This document shows positions 42,101-56,112 of a stretch of 64,000 bases of DNA, in pieces. The notes beneath the pieces are model-generated. The model was not told the DNA's origin. It did not search any database and saw only the letters and a program-made list of their open reading frames with translations. The stretch is from positions 1-64,000 of the forward strand of contig JAECUM010016918.1 in assembly GCA_016617855.1 (NCBI GenBank), in the 5' to 3' direction. Numbering within the stretch: position 1 is the first letter of the stretch; each line of letters opens with the position of its first letter. Position numbers and translations under genes: made by a program. Source of the stretch: Megalonaias nervosa (Eukaryota; Mollusca; Bivalvia; Unionida; Unionidae).

Positions 42101-45100
42101 TAAGATGCAAAACAGATTCCTGGAGGAGGGTCAATCTTCTAGAAAAATTAGAAGTTTGTAACAATAAAGATATGTTTCATATCATGTACTACAGGTATGA
42201 CCTTGACTTAACTTATTGATTCTTACTCTGAGGGGAAAAAAAAAGTTGTTTACCAAAACTGTCACTGACTCTGCAACAAGGTCAGAAACTAGATACAATG
42301 TTTCTATTATTAGTTGCTTATCAAATAAAAAAAATAACAGTCAGGTCAAACAGAACTAAACGGAATTTCAGTAAACAAAGTTACATTACAATAGCATGTA
42401 ATGGAATTTTTAAAAAAAATTTAAAACTAACAAACAAACAATTAAATTAAATATACATAAACACTCCACTTTCTATACATTTATGGTAAATATTTGGTAT
42501 GGCCTTGACTTTAATTAATACTGGCTGTATTGAACTTGATAATTATTTTAATATTACATCACACATCACCACATTTATGTGTACCAATATATACCACTAG
42601 TCTAATATGTGTACCAATCTATACCACTAGCCTAATATGTGTACCAATCTATACTACTAGTCTAATATGTGTGCCAGTATATACCACTAGCCTAATATGT
42701 GTACCAATCTATACCACTAGCCTAATATGTGTACCAATCTATACCACTAGTCTAACATGTGTACCAATCTACACCACTAGTCTAATAGTCTACCAATCTA
42801 TACCTAGTCTAATACAAGCACCAAGATTCAAAGAGATATCCTGAACAGTGTTGGAATTTTGCTCTGGAAATGAAAGTGTGAATGATGAATAGATGGATGA
42901 ACAGACAAATGGATGAAAACAAAAATATTAAAACTGAAGAACTGTGATTAGCAAAATTCACATCTACATCAATAGTCTAAAAAGTGTACAAAGTTTGAGA
43001 GATTTATCTTAAATGGTGTAGGAGTTATGATCCAGAAACAAAAGTGTCAAGGCTGGACCTCCTCTGCTAGGCACAAGATAGATGATTAATAGTGATTGTT
43101 TTGCACCTACCTCCTGACTGATTAGGGGACTGAGGCATGGTCAGGTGTTTTGTACTTGCCTCCTGACTGATTGGGGGACTGAGGCAAGGCTGGGTGTTTT
43201 GCACTTACCTCCTGACTGATTGGGGGATAAAGGCGTGGTCGGGTTGTGGGTATTACATCTCTGCTGTGATCTTTGAATATTCCAGAATTGTTATACACAC
43301 TTCTCTAGGGTAAGAGATCAAAATAATGATAAAAAACATTAAAATTTAGTTTTCAGTATATAAGAAGAATGCATTATTTGTTACTGATTAACTTCTCACA
43401 TTGATTACAACAAAACAAAAATAAAAACACCTACTTTGCCTTGATTACAAATTTTGGCAATGGTGTCTATACTCTGAAAAAATGAAATGGTCTGAATGAT
43501 TGATACCATACATACATACTAGAGGTGAAACAATTCATCGATATATCGATGCATTGATACTTTTGCTGGAACGATACACATATTGATACAAGAGAACGAG
43601 AATTTATACAAAACTATACTTACTGTATGCATGTTTTTTTAGTCTTCAGCAGTCATGAATAATTATTATTAGTTGCCTTATTATTCTGTAAAATTATAAT
43701 CCATCTGAAACAGCATTTGCTGTCACAGTCATTCACGTTTATTAGTACAAGCAAAAAAGCTTATCTGAGAATACCCACATGCCTTCTACAAGTTAACACA
43801 AAGTGACAAGGTTCGTAATCTGCCCCCCCCCACCAATTCATGCTAATTTTCTTAACCCAGAAGTATGTTTAGCACATACTATACATTCCAAACATGTTTC
43901 ACATGTATAATGAAGTACTTTACTCATCATTTAATAACCACTTTCATGTGGAGTTTCTACTTTGAATTGTATCGTGACTCCTTTGGTCAATTTGAAAACT
44001 ACGCTACCAGTGTGTTGCACGTTGAAATATGTAACATTGACTTCTCATTTTGCTTGTTCCACTCCAGGTTAAACAATGACCACTAATCAGAAATCAATGT
44101 AGCTTATTCTCTGCATGACAAACAAGAAGTATTATCAGAGTAACAGAGACTTAGCGAGAAAGTCATCAGATATGTCAAGTACTTAAGCGGAGATGCTGTC
44201 AGTGTTTGCCATTGTGCGAATCGTGTAAAATTTGTATGAAGTCACACACTTGGGGAACAATGAAACACGAGAACTCCTGCAAATTCGTTGAAAGTCCCAC
44301 ATATGAAAATTTGCTTGGAGAAGAATACAATTTTTATTTAACCGTTCTTGTCAAGCCATCTGTTTTTTGGATAGCAACTGTTCTACATCTGGACTCTTCA
44401 AGCACAATATGATTGGTTGTGAAACTAAATTTGATTAGAACAACATGTCCAGGAATAAAAATTATGCAGTAGTTTGAACCATTCATGAAGAAAGTTTTAC
44501 AAATGCGTGTTTAAAATATGGGCTACCTAGAAAACTCAAAATGTCTGATTTCCGGTGTGGTTCATTATAATTTTGTTTGGCAAATACTTGCTGATGACAG
44601 TGATGATGACAACAATTTTTAATGTTATGGAATATATCAGATTACTGGAGCTGGAAAAGTGTCAATGGAGACACCAGTGAGTGATTTTGAGCCCCAAATG
44701 GTGTTAAATATGAGTCAGATCTACATGCTGGATGGACAAAAAATAGATGACATGACCCTTTAAGTGAAATTTCTAAATTAAATGTACAAAGGGCAGAATT
44801 CTGATCCTAATTAAAATACAGAAAATTTAAAGGTATAATACAATTTTCATTTGTTTGGTTAATCAAATTCTCTCTGCAGATAATATGCTACAAAACCATA
44901 TACATATTTAGGTCAAGAAAAATTGAATAAAATAAGAGTTAAAAAATGCAATTAAGAAGTACAGATATTTATTTTAATACCTCTGTCTGCACAAGTGTTG
45001 ATGGACTAAATATCCTTATACAGCATTATGGAACAGATAAGAAATTTTGCATAGTAGTCAGTAAACTACTGATTTAACAAAGGAAGTTTGTGTTAGTAAA

Positions 45101-48100
45101 AAATCCTATTTTTTGGAACAGATTATCCAAAAGATAATATCTATAATCTCTGGAAAATTGTACATAAGTCACAAAGATCAGTTTCCCAACATATTCAAGC
45201 TGGCAAAGCTACCTATGTATATCCCTCTTCAGACCTAACATATTCAAGCTGACAAAGCTAGCTATGTATATGCCTCTTCAGAAAGAAGCACACAATATTA
45301 ATACAAAGAAAAGGAGCAGAATATGCTCAGAATTAATTAACAGATTAATGCTTATACAACTAAAGGTGACATCTGTCAAAGATGTTGATTTCAGTAGAGC
45401 TCTAAGAAAGTGGAGCAGGAAGAAAGAGCGACATATATTGAAGTTTAGATAAATATTGACCTATGACCATTTCTTCCTCCCCTCCTTTTTTTTCTTTGAT
45501 AAAGGGGGTGGTCTCCATTAAGATAAAATCCTGTCATCATCTCTCCTTAAATTGTACATGGGAAGCAAATTTGGAATTTCTCTTTTTTATGCAGAGATAT
45601 TTAATCAGCCAATGAAGGTGCTGATGGAATAAATGAAAGTAGCATAAAATGAGCAATGGAGCAGATTTCAAACTGTGCAAGTTTATCACCTTGTGTAAGT
45701 TGATAGAAAATTGTAGAATAGGACTGGGTGAAGTCAATAGTTTTACTTCACTAACAAATACAAGTACCTGTGGCTGCAGCAGTCTTTTGCATCTGCAGGA
45801 AATAAAATGTGATAAATTTTGTTGGTATTCAACCTTATTCCCAATGCCTGGATTTGTTCTAGATGAGATTTTCTTTGCACGAGGAAACTTCATTACTTCA
45901 TCTGTTTTGAAGATAATATCGTAATGTCTTTCAGGTGTAACTGAGACATGAAATTGGTAGTAATATGTGTTCAAATCATTCATGTTGTACAAAACAAAGG
46001 GAGTTAAATGGATCCACCATTAAATGGCCTAAAACATTGGAAAAAATTCACTGCCACCAACAGGTAGTCTGTTTGAAAGTATTGTTATCTTCTCATCAGT
46101 GACAATTGCATATAAATATATGATAACTATATGTCTATCTGTAGTCTGCATACTGGAAATAGGACCAGAATGTCAATATACATGTAAGGGCACCACCTAC
46201 ATTCCAAAGATGGAAAGGCCATCAAGTTCATATGTGTATCAATATGTATCGTATCACAGGCTGCTTATTTTTGTGAATCTTATCAATACACAGCACAGGT
46301 GTATCGTTTCACCCCTAATACATACTCACTTAAACATCGAGTCTAATTGCAAACAACATAGATCCTGATCTACCATCACATAATGCACTGGCAGATTATG
46401 GCAGATCAGGTCTATGATGTTTGCTTTATTGATTACCCCTAACAAACTGCATGGATCCAGACCTACCATAGCATTCTGCATCACAAGATCTGGGTCTGTG
46501 CAGTTGGACTGGACTTATTTGGAAGTACATAAGGTAAGTAGTGAAAACAGGTTTCACACAATTTCACTGTAGCATCAAAGCATTAATGTAAAGTTAAGGA
46601 TAATATTGCCAGTTCATTATTTTGTGGGGTACCAATATCTGTGGATTTTGTGGTTACTACAAGCAATAAATTTATAAATCCAATCAACAAAGATCTTACT
46701 CTGGAAACCGAAGGATCCCTTCTCCAGTCCATGACATTCTTGGAAACCAAATGACCTCTTCCCCAATCCATGATATTCATGGAAACCATAGGACCCCATC
46801 CCAATCCTTGACATTCATGGAAATGAAAGGAACCCTTCCCCAATCCATGACATTCATGGAAACCATAAAGACCCCTTCCATAAACCACGACATTGATGGG
46901 AACTCAAGGACCCCTTCCCCAATCAATTACATCATTCTTGGAAACCATAGGACCCCTTCCCAAATCCATGACATTTATGGAAACCAAAGGACCCCTTCCC
47001 CAATCCATGACATTCATGAAAACTAAAGGAATCCTCCAAACCCATGACACTAATGGGCACCAAAGGACCCCAAATCCATGACATTCATGGAAACCAAAAG
47101 ACCCATTTCCCAATCCATGACATTCATGGAAACCAAAGGACCCTCTCCCTAATTCATGACATTCATGGAAAGCAAAGGACCCTTTCCCCAATCCACAACA
47201 TCCATGGAAACCAATCCAACAATTTCCACATTCCACAGTAAAAGTATTCATGAAATTACCTTTCATACCTTGAAAACTGATACTTACAAAATGAGATTAA
47301 ATCACTGTAACAAATAAACATTGTTTGAACCAAAAATTCATTAGGTGATACAGGTTCATGAACTCTGAATATTGTAATTTAAAGTGTGGTACATAAATTC
47401 CATTAAACATGAATACTGTAATTTAAACTGATACATGAATTCCAATTTAACATGAGTACTGTAATTTAAATTGTGACACATATATTCCATTAAACATGAA
47501 TACTAAACTGACCTACAAATATTACAGAATGCATGAAGCCTCCTGTTTGATATACACACAAGCAAGCTATCCAAACAAAACAAGATGACACCTACATACC
47601 AGTACATCACTTCCTTGCCTGAGTCTAGGACTTTAAAAAAGCTAATGTTTCTTTCTGTCAGTTGACTCCAACATATATCCTGTCATGTCCAGTGCCAAAT
47701 ATCTCATATCTTTACATAAGATTGTATAATAGATTTCAACTCTAGCCAGAAATGCCCTGGTAATACATGTATTTATGAAGTTAACACTGACAACAGATAA
47801 ACATCTTGCTAAATAAAAATTAAATCACCTTTATATTGGTAAGTGTTACATAAATATATGCTCTAGTCAGACTTCCATGAGCTGTGCAAAACAAAGGTAA
47901 CTGTCCCAGAAGGGTGTGCCAATATGAACTAAAATATACTTATTTTGGAGTAGATTGGTATGCCAATACAAACTAAATATGTAATTGCACTGGAGTGGAT
48001 TGGTATGCCAATATGAGCTAAATATGTAACTGCACTGGAGTGGATAGGTATGCCAGTATGAACTAAATATGTAATTGCATTGGAGTGGATTGGTATGCCA

Positions 48101-51100
48101 ACATGAACATCAGATTTACTTGCTTTGGAGTGGATTGGTATACCAAAATGAACTAAAAATGTACTTGCTTTGGAGTGGATTGGGATGACTCCATTTCTGT
48201 TCTTATGATCTAAATCTCTAAATTGGTTTATAGAAAAGGGAGAAAATAATTTTTATGGTCTTGTGTAAATGAAAACTAAACAAAATAGACTTGTGTTAGT
48301 GAAACTGATATTCTATGCACTCGCTTGTAAGTTGGGTTCAACCGCAGACTGCACAGACCTAGATTTGCCATTGCATAATGTGCCAGCAAAAACAATCGGG
48401 GTCTATTCAGGTTGTCAGGAGTAATCAGTACAATAAACAACACTGACTTGATTTGCTAGTGTGTTGCTAGGGTCCCAACTTATTATCGAGTATACACAAT
48501 ATGTGCCCAGACCAACAGGTTGAATTCACACAAATTAAAAAATATTTTAAAAATTTAGAAATTTATTATAATGCTTATAAACATGTATATAAACTTTCCT
48601 TTTACTACCTCTGTGGTTCATATTAAATCATATCAACATGGCTTTTGTATTGAAAAAAATGAAATTTAAAAAGTTGTACAAATGTGTAAAAATCTGAAAA
48701 ATTGATGTTGTGGCCCAAAACTCTAATCAGGTTATTTACATATGCATACAAACATATTTACAAAATTTAATTTGTGTGCCTGAAGTGGTTTTTGCAAGAA
48801 GACTGTAGTTATAATAATAATATCAAAAAAACACATTAACAGCTATTCATATAAATGTTACATTGTAAAAACAGGAGGTGGGGGTGTATCTTTTACTGAA
48901 AATATTATTTTCAAATTTCATCCATCTAATACACCTGTTGTGGCAGGAAGTGATACTTTACAGTGACTTAATATCATCAGGAATGTTATTCCAAACAAGT
49001 GCACCTGAAAATTAAAAGCTATTTTTGAATAGCCCCTTCTTAGTACTCTGAAAGCATGACCAGTTAATGATTTAGATTTTGGGTACTAGTAGATTCTCTT
49101 GTCTGGAAAATGTTGCTGCTGTAAACAGGGCCAGATTTTTGAGACATTTTATGCATTATTTTGGCCTTTCTTGAAAATATTCTTTCATGTATTGGTAATA
49201 CTTTGATTGTAAGCATTGCATTTTGAACATTATCTATTTGCTGATTAAGAATTATTTTACATCCCCTTTCTTCATGTCGGGAAATTTTTCTCATTTTGTA
49301 GCAGATGCATTTCCCCAAATTATATTTCATTATGTCAAGATGTAGTTGAATGTAACGCTTGTAAAATATAACTCTTTACTATAATGGAATAAAGGCCTTG
49401 TTTTTCTTTAGGAGCCATAGATAAAAATGTATTGTTTTCTGAAATATAATTTGTATGATGAGACCATTACAAGTTATTCACTACAAATATTCCATGAAAT
49501 TTCAACCAAACACATCGTTTTCAGATCAAAGTTATCATAGAGAAATGCAACACTTCATTTAGAAATCTTAATCTTGTCTGCCATGTTGTCAGCAAGACTT
49601 TTGTCTGTGCATGCTGAGCACCATACCATTTTCCCTGCACTATATTTGAAGTCTTCTTGAGAGCAGTTTTTAAGTTTTTCTCAACTTCAGCTTGATTACT
49701 ATGAACATCAGACAAGGTAATGTCAGCATCATACATGTCAGTTGATGAGACTGATCTCCTATTTTTAGGAGCAGATCAGTAATGAACAGAACAAACAACA
49801 AAGGCCTTAAGATAATACCTTTGTGGTATTTCACAACTTATCAATTGTATTTTCAGACAGGTGTCCATTTTTTAAATTACAAGATGAGACCTGTTGCTTA
49901 AGAAGTACATGAACCACTTAAGAGTGTCTTCATTACATTGATAAATTTATAACTTTTTCAAGAAGAGTTTCATGATCTAATCATTATGGTACGAAGAAAC
50001 TTTCCTTCATATAAGGCTTTCAGCCACTTATCAGTAATAAAGATAAGAGCAGTTTTACAAGAATGATACTTTTGAAAGTCAGATTGGTTTTCATGAAGTA
50101 GATTGTGATCATTGAGATAGTTCATAAAAGAACATTTGTACATGCAGCTACCTTAGGAAGTCTTGGACATATCATGTCAAGTCTACTAGAAACAGAAACA
50201 TTCATGTTTTTTTAGCAACTGAAAACAAACTCAGAATATCTCATATCTGGAACTCCAAATTTAGTATCATTTGGATGTTTTGTGGAACAAAAATATTTTT
50301 GTCCCAAATTATAAGAGTCCAGCTTATGTTCTTTAATTTTGGAGGCAATGTTTACAAAGAATTCATTAAAAAATATATTCAGTGTCATCTGGATCATATA
50401 CCTGGTTACCATCATTCATTAGTAATGATAAATCCATTTTATTCTTGCATTTTTCCACTCCAAATTCAATAAAAACTGTAAAGAGAGTTTGGGGGTTGTT
50501 TTTGTTATCAATAAAAGTTTGCTGGTAATGGTTTCTCTCTGTTTGCTTAATAATTTTGCTTGCTTTATGTCTCCAGATTTTGTATTCATCTTCATTATCT
50601 AGAGATTTCAAGTTGTCACATCTTTTCACAGCATCTTCACTTTCTGCTATGACTCAGCTTTGTTGGTTCTCATGCTTCACTCTGTATGTCTTTGAAGGTG
50701 CATATTTATTTACAAACTTTCAAAAGAAAAGGGTTTTGCTTTTTCTGGGCTGATTTGAATCCATACTGATAAACTTCTTTAGACTGAAGACCCATCCTTC
50801 TTTTGTAAACTGCACCATGTTTTATATTTGATAGGAATCCACCACCTCCTGCCATTATGCCTCTGTTTGTCATATCCGTCAATACCAAAACAATTATCAG
50901 TCTGGCTTTCAGTCACCTTTGTTTCTGAGATGCCAAATAAATGTACATTGTTACCTGGAGTTTAACTTCATCAATCTTCACTCTGATGCCTTTATTTATA
51001 ATTATTTATATGACCTATATTAACACTTTTCCTGTAATTCCAAAATTCAAAACTGTAACATTAACAGGGTTACAATGACTATTTTGGGTACTCAAGGAGA

Positions 51101-51109
51101 CTTGATAAT

Positions 51110-51174
<65 letters not shown>

Positions 51175-54100
51175 CATATGTACATTGTTTGTATTGCTGC
51201 CATGAGTGCTATCTTTGGATAAATTCTCATGCATAATTTGTTTCTTAGTCCTGTTTAATGTATTATTTACAGTATTTACAGTCTGCTTTTTCCTAGTATA
51301 AATGCTGATTCTGTTGTCATCTTTACTGCTGGAGGAATAATTACATCTACACAGAGTTTTTGCATTCAATACATACAAAAGTTGATATGTTTTATAAGTT
51401 GCATCATACTTTACCATACAGCCTTTGTGATTTATCAGTTCATTAGAGTCTGAAGTAAAGCTACATACACCACTAATAGAAACAACAGTAATGACATAAG
51501 TGCCTGTGTCCTGTTGACCAGAATGATCAACTTGGACTTAGTAGCCTGTCACAGAACATAACCAGCATCTAAATTTTTTTACCTCTATATCTGTATAAAC
51601 AGTATGGTTTATTCACCACACAAATTACATCTTTGACTTTGTAATTAAATATCCATAATAATGTAAATGTTTACAACTGTTCAAAGAGTTTTATCCTGCA
51701 CTGTGAGTTTCTGATTTTCCTCCTGAAAGTAACATCACTAATTGTGCACAATTCTATTGACTCTATTTGTTTTTGATGTAATGTTCTACTCCTTTGTAGG
51801 GTAGGTGAGAATTAGACAATTTTTGCCATATAGTCTCTTGTCTGTATAGTCATGTCTGGTAATGAAACCCTGATAGCTGTAGACTAGTTAATGTACAGTT
51901 ACACTGTTGTGTCTATGTATAGCCATGTCTGGTAATAAAACCCAGTAGTTGCACACCAGTTAATTTACAGTTCTGTTGTTGTGTCTCTGTAGCCATGTCT
52001 GGTAATGAAATCCTGGTAACTGTGGAACAGTTAATTACAGTTCCATTGCTGTGTCTATATAGTCATTGCTGGTAATGAAACCCTGGTAGCTGTAGACCAG
52101 TTAATGTACAGTTCCATTGTTGTGTCTCTGTAACCATGTCTGGTAATGAAATGCTGGTAGCTGTAGACCAGTTAATGTACAGTTCCATTGTTGTGTCTCT
52201 GTAGCCATGTCTGGTAATGAAATGCTGGTAGCTGTGGAACAGTTAATGTACAGTTCCACTGTTGTGTCTCTGTAACCATGTCTGGTAATGAAACCCTGGT
52301 AGCTGTAGACCAGTTAATGTACAGTTCCATTGTTGTGTCTCTGTAGCCATGTCTGGTAATGAAACTCTGGTAGCTGTAGACCAGTTAATGTACAGTTCCA
52401 TTGTTGTGTCTCTGTAGCCATGTCTGGTAATGAAACTCTGGTAGCTGTGGAACAGTTAATGTACAGCTACATTGCTGCGTCCATATGGTTGTCTTTAGTA
52501 ATGAAATCATGGTAGTTGCAGACCAGTTGACAGTTCCATTGTTGTGCCAGTCTTCTGATAAATTCATCTGTATCCCAAAAATCACACTCTTCACAGGGAG
52601 CCAGTTCTCACAGAACTATTTCACATTTAGGATTTTGAGTATGTATAGGTTTCAGAATTTGATCATATATTTCTTTAGTCAGTTCTAAATCATGATCTCT
52701 TTGTGCTGCATTATTTCTACCTCTTTTTCAATACTCTGACCTTTACTCCATTTAAACAGAGTAGTCTTTTTTAAGTACTTTGTCCTTGGTGCTTAAATCT
52801 GTTCAGGTGTTTGTCTTGAATACATGCACTTTTACTTCCAAAATCTGTTTTGGTGTTTGTCCTGAATATATGCACTTTTACTTCCAAAATCTGTTTAGGT
52901 GTTTGTCCTGAATATATGCACTTTTACTTCCAAAATCTGTTTGTAGATGAAGACTTCTCTTTTACTGTCTAGATTATTCCTTGTACTGGATCATTTTAGG
53001 CTGAGTCTAAATCCCTCGAAAGATGAGCTATAAGGTCACCTGCTTATGGCCATGTTAAGGTTTCTAAACTTTCATGGCTCTAATTTTAACAGTTTAAGTG
53101 CTCTAAATGGATTGGGGAAATACTTAATGACATACGGACGGACTGCAGCAAAACAATATGCCTCCCCCTTTATGCTTTTGCACTGGGACATAAAAATATC
53201 ACAACCTACTCTATATTAACAAAACTGAACGATGCAAAATGCAATCTTACCTTTAGAAGTTGCCATGCCATATCAACATTGTCATCGCTTGTTCCATATC
53301 GAGATAAGGCAAAGTGTGAGATCCTGAGGAAATTATAGATTTTAAACTAGAAAAACATCCACAGACAAAATATAAACTTCTTTATTGGTCCTAATCACAT
53401 AAGCCTATACCAATATTATTCCAAAAGCTTCTTGTTAAATGTTAGTCATGTTCATCCATTAAAAAAAAACAAAATTAATCTCATTCTATAATAATAATTA
53501 CAGCAAAATGGAATATGGGGATCAATGTGTGTAACTATGAGTGTAAATTGTTCTCAGACTTCCATTGAACCATTTGAATGCCATAGACAGCTCATGCACA
53601 TTTCAACTGTGTGACTGCCATACACAGCTCATTCACAGATTCAACTGTGTAACTGCCATACACAGCTCATTCACAGAGTCAACTGTCTAACTGCCATACA
53701 CAGCTCATGCACAGATTTAATAGTGCAATTGCCATACACAGCTCATGCACAGATTCAACTGTGTGATTGCCATAGACAGCTCATGCAGATTCATCTGTGT
53801 GATTGCCATTGTATGTATATCTAATTTGCATTGTTTGTTAGTTATTTTTATGTTTTTTTAAATTTCATTATATGTTTTGGGTAATAAAAAAATGCTGTAG
53901 CTGACCATGTCAGTGACAGTTTTGTAAACAACATTTGTTACCTTTTTCTGACTGAAGGATAAATATTAGGATTTTTTTTCTTAAACTGTGTCAAGGACTT
54001 TGTGTTTATCATGTTCTTTATAATAAATTTAGTAACAGATCTTCTAATTATAACTAAGATTTTATCTTGTAACTATTTGGAACCTTCTAAAATAAAATTT

Positions 54101-56056
54101 TCCATTAAGTAGTAGTTTTGTTTTAGAAAATGCCAATTATGACCAAGGTCACGTAGAGTACAACATTTTGCTTAGTTATTCCTGCAATAATATCTGAAGC
54201 AGAAACCAGTCTTATTGTTGTGTCCAGTATTTCATTTGGGGTGGAATGTATTTAATCAAATTATTTATTCACTGGAAATACAAAGTGCTCATCTAAAATA
54301 ATATTCTTGGATATTATTATTGTGAAACACTGTTGTCACATCATTACTATTCAGGCCATCACAGGAACATCAACACTCTCAGCACTGGATTTATTTTCGA
54401 ATACCACTAAAGTTTATTCAGAAGGTTATTCTTTAAGACTTGTGTTAGAAATCTGAGATTGAATTCGAAGTTTCTTTTTTTTTTTTTTACAGTTTCACTT
54501 GTATTTCAGGGAATAAATTATTTACTGAATTTCACAAAACTTGTTGGTTTTTGCTCTTTTCTGATACTTTGTTCAAGACCACAGTCATAATACCACACAC
54601 AGTTCATGTACAGATTCAACTATGCAATTGCCAAAGACAGCTTATGCATAGAAATTGTTTAAATTACTACATTCATGACAATCATGCTTCCTTAAAGAAC
54701 ACTAATGCCAGACTACACTAACTAGAATGGTGGATGATTGCTTAACAGCAGTAGATCAAGGTAACCTGGTAGGAACAGTATTTCTTGATCTTACAAAGGC
54801 TTTTGCCCTTGTCAATCACAAAATCCTGCTGGAAAAGCTCAGCATATATCAAGTTAATAATGAAAGCTTAACTTCATCTCTAACTATCTTGAAGGAAGAC
54901 AACAATAAGTTTCTATTTTATATAAACTTACAGATAAGAAACTGATAAAGTCAGGTGTTCCACAAGGATCAGTTCTTGGACCATTACTCTTTCTGCTGTA
55001 CATCAATCATTTACCACATCACATTCAGCTATCCACTACCAACATGTTTGCAGATGACACACCATTATATAACAATGAATCAACAGTCCATGAGATCAGA
55101 ACTTAATTAAATGAAGACTTGGTAAAAATAAATAACTGGCATGAGCACAATGGTGTGAAGATAAATGTAGCCAAATCAAAAGCCATGATCATAGGTAGGT
55201 GAGCAAGAGTAAATGCTGAGAAACATTATTTCAAAGTAATGATAAATGGAATGGATATAAAACAGTCTGAAAATGAAAAACTACTTGGCATCATGATAGA
55301 CAACATCTTGTGCTAGAAAATGCAAGTTGACATGGTCATTAAAAATGCTTTACCTTTTCAACAAAATAAAATGTTATATCCCTCATGAATAGAAAAAGAT
55401 ATTTTACAATGCATACATCATGTCACACCTAGAATATTGTTGATCTATCTGGGGTAACAGTGGTACAGAAAATCAAGAAAGATTACTGAAATTTAAAAGA
55501 AGAGCAGCTAGAGTTATACTTGATGCTGATTTAGATACACCATTAACAAATCTTTTTAAAACTCAGTTTCAAAAGGGTTTACTAGTCTATAAATCTCTAC
55601 ATGGATTGGCTCCTGATTATCTTACAAATAACTTTAAATTTGTTGAAAATGTACACATGTATGAACTAAAATTCATCTCAAACAGCAAGTTATATTTACC
55701 TAAACCAAATTCAAAATTTTATAAGAGTTTTGCTTTTACTGGAGCCAAACTATGGAATTCCATACCACTATATATAAAGTCGGCTGACTCATGCCAAGCT
55801 TTCAAAAAATTTTCTTACTCAACATCTACAGAAACAATTATTTGTATGATTTTTTTTAATTCAATGCTAGTTTTCTTTAAAACACTGTTATCATCTACTC
55901 ACCTGTAATGTTTTACACATGTTCGTTACTTCTATTTGTATCAGTCCTGTACGTACTCATCCTTAAAGCCATGTGAATATTTTATTGAAAAAGTAGATCA
56001 ATTATCTAGTTTTTTAATAGCATTTGTTGTCTAAAGACACCTCATCCTGTAAAAAC

Positions 56057-56112
<56 letters not shown>

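Noticed and set aside
44206..44412. 68-codon ORF with CESCKIC in the hAT element, considered as a transposase zinc finger
   Set aside because: No other BED-finger or hAT dimerisation motif around it; too short to support.
46583..47266. several ORFs with [16 protein letters not shown] repeats
   Set aside because: Products of the 38-bp minisatellite.
53900..54580. possible further independent gene or element
   Set aside because: Reverse complement comparison shows it is a gypsy solo LTR.
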